A stretch of 64,000 bases of DNA from Aristolochia californica (GCA_029961685.1 JARWKL010000002.1:32890908-32954907), one strand, 5' to 3'; shown: positions 44,428 to 53,061, numbered from the stretch's first letter. The notes: generated from the letters alone by a model not told the origin. Numbers and translations: made by a program.

Positions 44428-44451
44428 AGTTCTGATACCATGTTGATTTTC
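44419..44451. other. Hairpin with inverted primer-binding site in A2
   Basis: A 9-bp perfect stem, GAAAATCAA (44419-44427) and TTGATTTTC (44443-44451), encloses a 15-nt loop AGTTCTGATACCATG. The loop is the reverse complement of CATGGTATCAGAACT, that is LTR-terminal CA plus the iMet primer site. In the normal orientation it would give AAAATCAACA followed by TGGTATCAGAAC, as in other A-family members. Confidence 0.88.
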
Positions 44452-44763
44452 AAGACTCCAACTATGGTTTTTTAGGTTTCATTCTCCTCCAAGTTAGAAA
44501 ATATTTTTTTCTCTTCTTTTATGTATTAGTCTCGTGCATTATTATTTTTTTTCTTTACTTTCTTATTTTGATTAAATCATATTGCCTTGGAGTCTTGAGT
44601 TTAGTATACTTGCTTTTCGTTATTTTTCATCCGTCGTCTCTGTCCCCATCCAGTCCACCTCCACATGCTTTTTCCACCACTCTCATCAATCCGTCTAAAC
44701 CAGAGTAACCGGCTTAGAAAAGGAGAATGTAGAATGCTTGGTAGTAGAGAAGTAGAAGCAGAG
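44452..44763 (+). other. A2 interior, left of G4
   Basis: About 310 bp, T-rich then CT-rich, with no gene recognised. It ends with CAGAG, the G4 target. Confidence 0.6.
44759..44763 (+). repeat. Target-site duplication CAGAG (left) of G4
   Basis: Repeated exactly at 47275-47279. Confidence 0.92.
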
Positions 44764-45152
44764 TGTTGGGATCTTCCTTGGCCATGGATCTCGTCACCCT
44801 TCTTCCTTCTCTTCCCTCCAGATTTTCTCTTGACGTGGGAAGGAGTTTTCGGTGTTTGGAACATAGAATGGTGAAAGCAAATTGAGCCTTGAAGTAGGCT
44901 CGACCTGGACCTCAGGAGGGAGAATCCAACCTCTAACCTTCTACTTGATTCAATCCTTGATTCTTCTTTAAGCCCTTCTCCCCTATAAATAGGATTAGGG
45001 ACGTGAATGACAAACCTAACCCTAGGGTCACTAAGTTCACAGAAATTACAATCAAACCAACCCCAACCAAAACCAACATACATAAAAAGGAAAATTCCAT
45101 AATTTAATCTCTACGCCTATTTATTACCCGGGATGCTATGGAGTCCATAACA
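44764..45152 (-). repeat. 3' LTR of G4
   Basis: On the plus strand TGTTGGGATCTTCC to GAGTCCATAACA. Nearly identical to 46886-47274. Confidence 0.93.
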
Positions 45153-45170
45153 TCACCCCCCTCCTAAAGA
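45153..45170 (-). other. Polypurine tract of G4
   Basis: On the minus strand TTTAGGAGGGGGGTGA abuts TGTTATGG. Confidence 0.8.
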
Positions 45171-45262
45171 AAGAGCTTGTCCTCAAGCTCGTAGGTGGGG
45201 TAGATAGCCCAGAAGGACGCCAGGGGCTCCCAGGTAGTGTCGATGGGGTCGGTTTCAGCCCA

Positions 45263-46259
45263 CTACACTATAATCTCCCATTCGCCAATAAAATTTTGGG
45301 GATAAGTTGTGACGCTTTGAAGCCATGAGGGATAGTTGCTGGTAGTGTTGGAGATGAAACCACACATAATCCCTTGGAGAGAAGACCACTTCCCGGTGCT
45401 TTTATCATAAGAGTATTTCATTGCTTGTTGGGTGGCTTGGAGGTGAGTGCGCACCTGATGGAGCATATCGTCCCTTTTTTCTAGAGCCCGGTCCAGAGTG
45501 GCCACCTTGGAAGAACTGGGTTCATATGATAAGATCTGGGATGGATCACTGCCATACACTACCTTGAAAGGAGTTGTGCCAAGTGCGCTGTGGTAGGAGG
45601 TATTATAACAGAATTCTACCCATGCCAGCCACTTAACCCACCGTTTAGGCGAGTCTCCCACAAAACAACGTAGGTACATCTCAATAGTTTTGTTGACGAC
45701 TTTTGTCTGGTCATTGGTCTGCAGGTGGTAGGTGGAAGAGAAAGCCAACTTGGTGCCTTGCAGTTTGAAGAGTTCCTTCCAAAAAATTACTGGTGTAGAT
45801 GGCGTCTCTGTCACTAGTAATGGACATATGCACCCCATGTAATCGGAAAATATAATCCATGAAGAGCTAGGTGATGTGAGCTGCAGTGTAGGGATGCGCC
45901 AGAGGCAGAAAATGGGCATATTTTGAGAAGCGGTTGACCACTACAAAAATAACTGATTTTCCTGAAGATGGCGGCAGTGCATCGAAGAAATCCATAGAAA
46001 TATTGGACCATACAGGTGAAGGTAACTGAAGTGGTTGGACCAACCCTACTGGACTTAATGATTCGGCTTTGTTCCGCTGATAAGTTTGATGAGCTATCAC
46101 ATAGTCTGTTACACTTCTCTTCATGCCCCTCCAATAAAAATTCCGTTTGAGACGGAAAGATGTGTTCTGTCTGCCCTCATGTGTGCTATCATGAAAAGTA
46201 GACAAGATGCTATGAATGAGTGGCGATGTGTGATGCGGATAAATCCTATTCCGGAACAA
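45263..46259 (-). pseudogene. int: G4 integrase
   Basis: Frame 46259-45867 holds HDSTHEGRQNTSFRL (His pair), a damaged Cys pair (HQTYQRNKAE) and MDFFDALPPSSGKS with the first catalytic Asp. Frame 45919-45263 holds FWKELFKLQGTKLAFSSTYH, KVVNKTIEMYLRC (third acidic residue changed to Lys) and VVYGSDPSQILSYEP. The second Asp lies in the gap between frames (SDRDAIYTS on the minus strand near 45805). The GPF and chromodomain parts are cut to a short stretch ending WEIIV. Confidence 0.85.
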
Positions 46260-46271
46260 TATAAGATGATC

Positions 46272-46620
46272 CTAGATTGTCCAATGACTATCCGTTGTAC
46301 CCCGCTCAATATTATGATATAACTCAATGAGCTCCGGATGTTGTTGTGTTTCATCCTGAATAGAGTCCAACAAAAGAAGTCCGGGGTGACTGATAGCATG
46401 TAATTGTGGCTCTGGCATGTCCCTACGAGACAAGGCATTTGCCCCCACATTCAAGCTGCCCGGTTTATACTCAACGGTGAAATCGAACCCCATCAATTTG
46501 CTCAACCAATGCTGCTGGGGAGAGGTGGTAAGACGCTGCTCAAGGAGATACTTCAGGCTGCAATGATCGATCTGTATGAGAAATGGGCGCCCCCAGAGAT
46601 AGGGCCGCCAGTGCTGGTGG
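46272..46620 (-). pseudogene. pol: G4 RNase H remnant
   Basis: Frame 46505-46272 has SKLMGFDFTVEYKPGSLNVG and NALSRRDMPEP. Upstream to about 46610 RWRPYLWG- and QIDHCSLKYLL-type sequence is recognisable. It stops at the junction with gag near 46620, where RT should be. Confidence 0.83.
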
Positions 46621-46958
46621 CGGGTGGTGATGGTGGTGCTCAGCCGGAGGAGTGTAGCTTCCGAGCGGCGGCGGCCCTCGAACTACACCATCATCCAGTC
46701 ACCGGAGGATTTGTTGGACGGAATCATTCAAAGCTGCCATTGCCGATTGAAGGTCAGTAGTGTGTTGGCCATTATCGTCAATGGCTTGATTTGTGCCTCT
46801 GTCCTTTGATGTTGCTCCTCTATAAGTTGATGCAAATCCTCTGGGGAAGAGGAATCCCCAAGGGTGGACCTGTCTGATACCAATATGTTGGGATCTTTCC
46901 TAACCATGGATCTCGTCACCCTTCTTCCTTCTCTTCCCTCCAGATTTGCTCTTGACAT
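46621..46958 (-). pseudogene. gag: G4 gag N-terminus, starting inside the 5' LTR
   Basis: Frame 46958-46728: MSRANLEGREGRRVTRSMVR is encoded by the end of the LTR, then DPNILVSDRST crosses the primer site, and SSPEDLHQLIEEQHQ follows. A GC-rich Pro/His-type region runs to about 46621, where sequence switches to RNase H. Confidence 0.83.
46871..46882 (-). other. Primer-binding site of G4
   Basis: On the minus strand TGGTATCAGACA, three bases after the LTR end CCCAACA. Confidence 0.85.
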
Positions 46959-47274
46959 GGGAAGGAGTTTTCGGTGTTTGGAATGTGGAATGGTGGAAGT
47001 GAATTGAGCCTTGAAGTAGGCTCGACTTGGACCTCAGGAGGGAGAATCCAACCTCTAACCTTCTACTTGATTCAATGCTTGATTCTTCATTAATCCCTTC
47101 TCCCCTATAAATAGGATTAGAGACGTGAATGACAAACCTGACCCCTGGGTCACTAAGTTCACGGAAATTACAATTAAACCAACCCCAACCAAAACCAACA
47201 TACATAAAAAGGAAAATTCAATAATTTAATATCTATCCTTGTTTATTACCCGGGATGCTATGGAGTCCATAACA
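46886..47274 (-). repeat. 5' LTR of G4
   Basis: Matches 44764-45152 with few differences, so the insertion is comparatively young. Confidence 0.93.
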
Positions 47275-47279
47275 CAGAG

Positions 47280-48824
47280 GGGTACCGCGGCATCCGTAAC
47301 AGCTGCGATTCAAGCACCAGTGATGGAGGCGGTGAATAGAAGAGTATATTCTACTTGTCTAGTTGTTGTTCTGCTGCCTGCTTTCCTCTGATTGCCATTG
47401 CCATTATCATCCTATCACGACGACAACAATTTGCGGCTGAAAAGCTATTCTTCACTAGATTATTTTTCTATGCCACATAAACAAAGACTCATCAGTTGCT
47501 GCTGCATTTCCATCCCAAGCATTCGAATATCCCAAGCGAAAGTTTTCTTCGGAAGGTCTCTAGTATCAGAATACTGCTCGCTGATCCAACTGCTGGAAAC
47601 CTCCCGATTATCTCGGCTTTCTATGATTACCAGCGTAGAAATTTTGCTATGTTGTCGACAACTGTTCTAGACTGTTCGAAAAGGTCGTTGTTGTTTCCAG
47701 AAGTGTCTGCCACTTTGCTGGTGAACAACAAAATTCCTGTTTGGAAATTTTTCATTTCCATATTCAACATCTCTCTGCTTGCTCATGGAGGATGAAGGCG
47801 CTGGCTAATTGATCCCACCGTGTTGCCTTTTCTGGACGGCGAACCAGCCACTCTGCTGTTCGGGGAAGAAGAAAGCAGCTGCCAAATTATTATTTTTGTT
47901 ACCTAAGTTAGGAAACTGAATCCATCGCATTACCATGGTGAATATTATCTTTCCCGACTTTTTTCTGGACCGTTTCCGCCCACAGTCTTTGGCGTAGGGG
48001 AAGAAGCAAAAATAATGTTTCCTGTTTGTTTCGTAACAGGAAACATTAAATCTGGGTCGAAGACCAGCTACAACCCGGAAACCACCGAGTTAATTCAGCG
48101 CCTATTCCAGCCCAACCCGGACCGGACCAGGTTAAACCAACAACCCAGCAACCACTTGTCCTGCACCAGCCAGACCGAGTCAACCCAGACCAACTCGGTC
48201 CGAGTCAACTCGGGTTTGGGTCAACCTAACTTGAGCCACTTATTTTATACCTTGGTATACGTGTCTAGACCAAAGCTCATACATATTTCTGTAGCGACTC
48301 GGATATATCGGTCTACTATTTGACTCAACGACTCGGTAAATTTTTCTCTGGCTGGATTATTATTTTGAAGAATTGATAGATTATTCTTTGATCAACATAT
48401 TATTTGGTACAGATATGTGCATTAGATTATTTCATGGGTCAATTTTACAATGATTATTTTGGTTCGTGTTATATAGCCCAAACCATTTCAGCTACTGCTA
48501 TTGTGTCTCTTTGGATGAGACATTATTATTGAAGAAGAGGTGGTCGAACTTATTATTACATCTATGTTACTCCCCCCCCCCATTAATGTCATATATTACT
48601 CTACCACTTGAGAGTCGTTTTCCTGTGGAGGGACACGGTGGTGGAGGTGGACACTTCAGAGCAATGCCAACAGACACACTACCTATAGAAGATGGAGTGT
48701 GCCTCACATCCAGCATGAATTAAGAATGGAGTATGGAGTAATGTCTTAGCGGCTAGAAGTGATTTACTCTCACTGATATTATGCCAATTGGGCCTCATGA
48801 ATGAGAGCACCAGTATGAGGGGAG
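47280..48824 (+). other. A2 interior, right of G4
   Basis: About 1.5 kb. A GC-moderate part (47300-47900) has short frames of up to about 100 codons without recognisable domains. The palindrome CCTAAGTTAGG is at 47902-47912, the GAGTCAACTCGG-rich tract at 48090-48235 and the CYCVSL block at 48487-48545. A polypurine tract TATGAGGGGAG lies at 48814-48824. Confidence 0.65.
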
Positions 48825-49355
48825 TGTTGGAAGATGTATCATTTTATACAAAAAAAATGATTTTATACATCATTTGCAGCAAGTTGGGAGTTCATGTTGT
48901 TTTTTCAACCCCAGTCTGAGGGGGAGTGTTGGAAGAAAGGGCCCAAACTTACACGACCAAGGAAGGCCCACATATCCAAATGTATTAGAAGATGGGCCCA
49001 AAACCATAAGACCAAGGAAGACCCATTCAACCAAGAGATATAGAAGATGGGCTCAAGGCTCACAAATCAAGGAGAAGGCCCATAGGCCCACATACAATGA
49101 TGGCAAGATGGTAAATAAAGGGTCATCTCATAGAGATGACATTGATGTAATTAAGTTAAAGTTTCAGGGTTAAAAACCAAACCCTAAGTTCAGGAGTATT
49201 ATTGTAATATAATGATTTTATTAATCTATAAATAGAACTTCAGGGGGAGGGTTAGGATATCAAGTCCATAACCTCTTCTTCCTCAAGTTTTCTCCCAATG
49301 GGTTTCTCTCCCTTCTTCTCCATTAGCTAAATTCATGGAGTCCTAAAAATCAACA
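48825..49355 (+). repeat. 3' LTR of A2
   Basis: TGTTGGAAGATG to CCTAAAAATCAACA, 531 bp. It carries the same captured copia end (48860-48926, with GTCTGAGGGGGAG) and three 56-bp units starting at 48927, 48983 and 49039. It lacks the 18-bp start duplication of the 5' LTR. Confidence 0.9.
49227..49235 (+). promoter_or_regulatory. TATA box in A2 3' LTR
   Basis: TATAAATAG, also present in the 5' LTR near 44331. Confidence 0.6.
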
Positions 49356-49567
49356 ATCCTTTATAAATAAATCTTAAGGTGGAGAATTTGGATCAGTTCC
49401 ATAACCCTAATTCTCCCCCATTCATCCTCCCCTCTCTCTGTAAGTCGTGCTCTCCTCTCTTTCTCAACCGTCCTCTCTCCTTCCTTCTCTCTTCTCCTCC
49501 TTTCTTCTTCTTCTCTTCATTCTCTCAACCTTGAAGACCTTCTAGCAATGGAGTCCTAAAACCAACA

Positions 49568-49879
49568 GACTAGAATACTTCAATACCCAAAAAATATTTT
49601 ATAAGTCCAAGATATTTTGTTATAAATTCTTTGCATATATTCGCTTTGACTTCTTGTATTCTTTTCACATCTCTCCCAGTTTAAGACAATATCATCTACA
49701 TAAACTGACAATAATACACTTCCCTTCAAGGTGTTCTTGAAAAATACAGAATGATCAACATAGTATCTATGGAACCCAAACCGCAACATAGCTTGGCTAA
49801 ATTTGTCGAACCAAGCTCGATGAGACTATTTTAAGTTGTATAGTGATTTCTTCAGTTTGCATACCAACTCCCCTTACGC

Positions 49880-49915
<36 letters not shown>

Positions 49916-50021
49916 AAAAAAACTACAAAACCAGGTGGCTAATGCATATAGATCTCCTCCTTAATATCACCATTTAAAAAAACCTTACCGAAATTAACTT
50001 GGCCACCAAGGAGAAGGTTTT
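49568..50021 (-). pseudogene. pol: Copia reverse transcriptase fragment C5
   Basis: Minus-strand RT: VFLNGDIKEEIYMH, ELVCKLKKSLYNLK, WFDKFSQAMLRFGF, then frame 49789-49580 with DHSVFFKNTLKGSVLLSVYVDD (catalytic YVDD intact) and a shifted KYFLGIEVF. A 33-bp poly-C tract (49881-49913) followed by nine A sits inside it. Bounded by LTR-X on the left and the A3 LTR on the right. Confidence 0.85.
49881..49913. repeat. 33-bp poly-C tract
   Basis: 33 C followed by 9 A, inside an RT coding sequence where relatives have a normal codon stretch after GELVCK. Either slippage or an assembly artefact. Confidence 0.85.
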
Positions 50022-50264
50022 TAGTTATGTTTAGGATTTCATGGATTATATCTTGGGTAAAGAAGATAACACACATTGGGGAGAAAAGAGGAGGAAGAAT
50101 AGGGTTATGGACTTAGTCCAAACCCTCCCCCTTAAGCTATATTTATAGATGCTAAAAGTAATAATATTATAATTATACCTTCCACCCTAGTAAGAGTGAA
50201 GAAGATACCAAAAATATAAACAAGTTAAATCAATGACACTCTAATTGCATCGCATCTTCCAATA
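50022..50264 (-). repeat. 3' LTR of A3
   Basis: On the minus strand TATTGGAAGATGCGATG to about CCTAAACATAACTA. It shares CACTCTTACTAGGGTGGAAGG and TCTATAAATATAGC with the A-family U3. The outer edge is uncertain by several bases. Confidence 0.78.
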
Positions 50265-50278
50265 CTCCCCCTCAAGGT
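50265..50278 (-). other. Polypurine tract of A3
   Basis: On the minus strand CACCTTGAGGGGGAG precedes the LTR. Confidence 0.75.
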
Positions 50279-50475
50279 GGGAGGTAATGGCGATGATCCC
50301 AGCTTGAAATAATTAACATAGATGTGGTAATAATCTCCTCCATCATGGTTTCCCAAGGATAAGTACGAAATCGGGTACTGACTTTCAATGGGTAGAAATG
50401 TGAGTTGAAACCAACCTCAAATAATTTCAAACAAATATAGTGATAATAATCACTAAAGGGAGTAATGTCTGTCAT
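50272..50475 (-). CDS. 67-aa ORF at the 3' end of A3
   Basis: An intact ATG-to-TGA frame of 67 codons: MTDITPFSDYYHYIC, FRTYPWETMMEEII, SSWDHRHYLPP. A1 carries the same frame with one frameshift (2461-2675), and A2 retains LIITSML. The stop lies in the polypurine tract in both A1 and A3. No known domain. It may be the end of a lost longer frame or a real small ORF. Confidence 0.4.
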   Translation of the reverse strand: MTDITPFSDYYHYICLKLFEVGFNSHFYPLKVSTRFRTYPWETMMEEIITTSMLIISSWDHRHYLPP

Positions 50476-50542
50476 TCACAAGACGGTGATAAAAAATCCA
50501 AGGGTACCAATAAAAAGTTTTAATGGACTTAAAACACCCATA

Positions 50543-50546
50543 TGTG

Positions 50547-50584
<38 letters not shown>
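50543..50584. repeat. (TG)n microsatellite at LTR-B end
   Basis: About 20 TG units with one TGCG interruption. It abuts the LTR-B terminus TGTTGAAA, and TG is shared by both. Confidence 0.85.
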
Positions 50585-50586
<2 letters not shown>

Positions 50587-50911
50587 GAAATTTAATTAAA
50601 AGAGAAATACTTCATTGACTTATTATAATCAGAGTACATAAACTTCTATTTATAATAGAGGAAGGTGGTAGAGTCCAATTACAATAAAACTACCTTTGTC
50701 CCATTACACCCAAACTCTAACACTTAAAAATAAGTCCTAGCATAATTAAATAACCCAATATAAATAGAAGACTAACATGACTAAAACACGTTTAAACTAA
50801 AACTCCTCTATGAGACCTACTTCCATAATAATTGTGGCTCTGTTTGACTTCTTATTGTGTAAGACTTCTTATGCCACCTCACGTGATCATGGTGGGTCCC
50901 ATATCTTATGG

Positions 50912-50916
50912 GTTTG
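50912..50916 (+). repeat. Target-site duplication GTTTG (left) of G5
   Basis: Repeated exactly at 53062-53066. The restored site CTTATGGGTTTGGGCCC matches the two neighbouring repeat units of LTR-B, which act as empty-site controls. Confidence 0.95.
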
Positions 50917-51345
50917 TGTTACGGTCCCGGATCTGACACAAGGATTCTTTGGGAGGATTTGGGATCTGCCACGGATTACCGTATGGATAGTAGGGATTGT
51001 ATGGAGACATGGAGAACGAAAACGAAAGATCAAGCCAAAGGGAAGCTTGAAAACCCTAGAGCTCGTTGAGGAGAACTCTAAGCCTCGTTACGCTAGATTT
51101 AACCTAATTCTTAATACTTCAATGCTTGTGTTTCTCATTATTCTTACCCCTTAAATAGGGTTCACCCGGTTAGGATTTACAATAAAATATTCTAAAAATA
51201 CCCCTATAAATAAAATATTTAAAAAATACCCATATAAATAAAATATTCCAAAAATACCCCAATGACCTAAAACTGAAATAAAATAAAGTAAATTAAAGAA
51301 AACAACTAAAATAATAATGTTATTGCATGCATACAATTACACCCC
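50917..51345 (-). repeat. Left LTR of G5 (minus orientation)
   Basis: On the minus strand TGTAATTGTATGC to GGACCGTAACA, about 430 bp. It matches the reverse complement of 52634-53061. Confidence 0.93.
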
Positions 51346-51361
51346 CTTGGAAGACGAGCTT
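51346..51361 (-). other. Polypurine tract of G5
   Basis: On the minus strand GTCTTCCAAGGGGG directly before the LTR start. A copy of the same sequence, in the opposite orientation, precedes the right LTR. Confidence 0.8.
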
Positions 51362-51930
51362 GTCCTCAAGCTCGGAAGTAGTGTCTGTATGCCGACGTCT
51401 CCACCGGTGTTGAAGTAGCATCTGCGATAGCTAGGACCCCCCCTTTTGACGCCCAAAATTGTATTTTTTTTTTTTTTTTGGCCTAGTCCGAGCTAACCTG
51501 GGTTGACTCGGTTTAGGAACCCCGGTCCGGCGCGTGACTCAGCTTCGTGCGTAGATGAAATTTTCCTAACTTAGGAAAATTTGAATCTGCATCATCTTCT
51601 TCCTTTTGCGGAAATTTCGCCGACGGTTCATCGGAAATAGGAATCCTGCCGATCCCGACGATAGCGATCGTCTCCTTCCTCTCTCACGGCACCGACGGAG
51701 TCGCCTAATTTTCTGGTGGCAAATCGCAGCCCGTCGGGGGTTCACGCCTGGATAGTTTTCGAGACAGAGGGCTCTCGAAAACATGTGAATCGTTGTTGCT
51801 CAGCCCCCCGGAACCGAGATCCCTTGCGGAAAAGTAGCCTACGGCATCGACGAAATCTCCTGCTTCGCCGATGGCGAAGAGAAACCCGTTGGGGCTTCGC
51901 CACTAGGAGCATTGCCGAGAAAGAGAACCT
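51362..51930 (-). other. G5 interior with palindrome and GC-rich repeats
   Basis: Contains GAGCTTGAGGACAAGCTC-like sequence beside the polypurine tract, a 17-T run (51465-51481), GACTCGG-type words, and the palindrome TTTTCCTAACTTAGGAAAA at 51561-51579. Two GC-rich units 138 bp apart (CTCAGCCCCCC at 51799 and 51937) share CTTGCGGAAA and CCTACGGC; a third partial one is near 51605. Frames run through it on both strands, and I cannot say which, if any, is coding. Confidence 0.6.
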
Positions 51931-52569
51931 CTATTTCTCAGCCCCCCGATATAGAGACGCCTTGCGGAAATTTCGCCTACGGCGCCGTAGCGCCGACGGC
52001 GCCTCCTCTTCCTCTGGTGGCCCACAAGAGGACGTCGAGGTGTCCCTACTAGAGGATTTTCCGTTGCCTTGTTTGAGAGGCATTCTGGCGCCCCTTTTTT
52101 CCCATCGCCCTTTCTCCCCCCGTGTGCTCCATGCCATGCTGGATGCCAGATCGACGGACCCTTGCAGAAAGGTGTTGCATTTGGGTGCCCGCAGAACTTT
52201 CTCCGACGGTGAACAGGACCCCTTAGGGGCTTCTCCGCTGGCCGATTTTATTGTCGTCGCCTGTGGAATTTTGGTTTCCCGTGATAAGGGGTTTGGGGTC
52301 GCCCCCAAACCTTCCGCATGTGCTTCGGCTGGTAAATGAGACGAAAATTTTGATTTGTCCGGCCCTTGGCCTGTTGCCCCATCCGAGATAGCTTCTACTA
52401 CCTCTTGTGCGAATATGTGGTCGGAGATTTGAGGTCGTGTGACCTTTTTTGCTGCTGCAATGAGTTCCTCCCTTGCATAACGTTCAATGGAAGCATTTAA
52501 TCGTGCTCGTATTTCTTCCAATTCCTTACCCATAGCCGTCCATCTTTCTTGAGATATAGAATAACCCAT
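51931..52569 (-). CDS. G5 gag-like ORF, 212 aa
   Basis: ATG at 52569 lies 9 bp after the primer-site region, the position of gag in related elements. The N-terminus (MGYSISQERWTAMGKELEEI, then an Arg/Ala/Glu-rich stretch) looks like a short coiled coil. The rest is Ser/Gly-rich and ends in a basic tail RRRRRNFRK. No zinc knuckle or known domain is visible. It may be a gag leader protein or a remnant; no homology search was possible. Confidence 0.5.
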   Translation of the reverse strand: MGYSISQERWTAMGKELEEIRARLNASIERYAREELIAAAKKVTRPQISDHIFAQEVVEAISDGATGQGPDKSKFSSHLPAEAHAEGLGATPNPLSRETKIPQATTIKSASGEAPKGSCSPSEKVLRAPKCNTFLQGSVDLASSMAWSTRGEKGRWEKRGARMPLKQGNGKSSSRDTSTSSCGPPEEEEAPSALRRRRRNFRKASLYRGAEK

Positions 52570-52577
52570 TGTGTTCC

Positions 52578-52592
52578 TGCTCTGATACCAGT
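52578..52592 (-). other. Primer-binding site of G5
   Basis: On the minus strand TGGTATCAGAGCAGG, two bases after the LTR-type end CTGTAACA. Confidence 0.9.
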
Positions 52593-52593
52593 T

Positions 52594-52626
52594 GTTACAG
52601 TCCTAGATCTGACACAAAGATCTGTC
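52594..52626 (-). repeat. 33-bp remnant of the true 5' LTR of G5
   Basis: On the minus strand CAGATCTTTGTGTCAGATC then TAGGACTGTAACA. It matches the last 33 bp of the other LTRs with a few changes and lies directly next to the primer site. Confidence 0.9.
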
Positions 52627-53061
52627 TTCCAAGGGTGGTGTAATGTTATGCACGCAATAACATTATTATTTTAGTTGTTTTATTTAATTTACTTTATTTT
52701 ATTTCAGTTTTAGGTCATAGGGGTATTTTTGGAATATTTTATTTATAGGGGTATTTTTTTAATATTTTATTTATAGGGTATTTTAGAATATTTTATTGTA
52801 AACCCTAACCGGGTGAACCCTATTTAAGGGGGAGGAGTAATGAGAAACACAAGCATTGAAGTATTAAGAATTAGGTTAAATCTAACGTAAAGAGGCTTAG
52901 AGTTCTCCTCAACGAGCTCTAAGGTTTTCAAGCTTCCCTTTGGCTTGATCTTTTGTTTTCGTTCTCCATGTCTCCCTACAATCCCTACTATCCATACGGT
53001 AATCCGTGGTAGATCCCAGATTCTCCCAAAGAATCCTTGTATCAGATCCGGGACCGTAACA
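52627..53061 (+). repeat. Right LTR of G5, inverted, with its polypurine tract
   Basis: On the plus strand TCTTCCAAGGGTGG (polypurine tract copy) then TGTAATGTTATGC to GGGACCGTAACA. It is the same sequence as the left LTR but in the opposite orientation. Confidence 0.93.

Larger units (their letters stand above)
44764..47274 (-). mobile_element. Deleted chromovirus G4 inside A2
   Basis: A 2.5-kb minus-strand element with two 389-bp LTRs, perfect TSDs and iMet primer site, but an interior reduced to the gag N-terminus fused to RNase H and integrase. Protease, zinc knuckle and RT are gone. It resembles G2 in sequence. Since the LTRs and TSDs are complete, it either inserted in this form or lost its middle later. 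Confidence 0.9.
43909..49355 (+). mobile_element. Non-autonomous LTR element A2 inside LTR-X
   Basis: An A-family element, about 2.9 kb after G4 is removed. Its LTRs (43909-44427 and 48825-49355) are longer than those of A1 because they hold a captured copia 3' end and a triplicated 56-bp unit. Interior segments are 44428-44763 and 47280-48824, with the family palindrome at 47902-47912 and a GAGTCAACTCGG-rich tract at 48090-48235. No gag or pol. Confidence 0.85.
43819..49567 (+). repeat. A-family LTR (LTR-X) split by A2
   Basis: Segments 43819-43908 and 49361-49567. The left part shares ACTCCTACTAGGGTAAAGGG with the A1 3' LTR (ACTCTTATTAGGGTGAAGGG). The right part has TTTATAAATAAATCTTAAGG and CCATAACCCTAATTC and ends GGAGTCCTAAAACCAACA. 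No TSD is seen at its outer edges, where plus-strand copia C3 meets minus-strand copia C5, so it marks a rearrangement or a decayed solo LTR. Confidence 0.6.
50917..53061 (-). mobile_element. Non-autonomous LTR element G5 with inverted LTRs
   Basis: A 2.1-kb insertion in LTR-B with perfect TSDs. The left LTR is in minus orientation, as expected for the 3' LTR of a minus-strand element. On the right, the primer site (52578-52592) is followed by only the last 33 bp of the 5' LTR, and then by a polypurine tract plus a complete LTR in the opposite orientation. So both outer ends are the same LTR end (plus-strand TGTTACGG and CCGTAACA). One gag-like ORF is present; pol is absent. Confidence 0.93.

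Noticed and set aside
44601..45083. 160-codon minus-strand frame, and its relative at 46900-47205
   Set aside because: Both run through G4 LTR sequence; no domain is recognised and they do not start a known protein.
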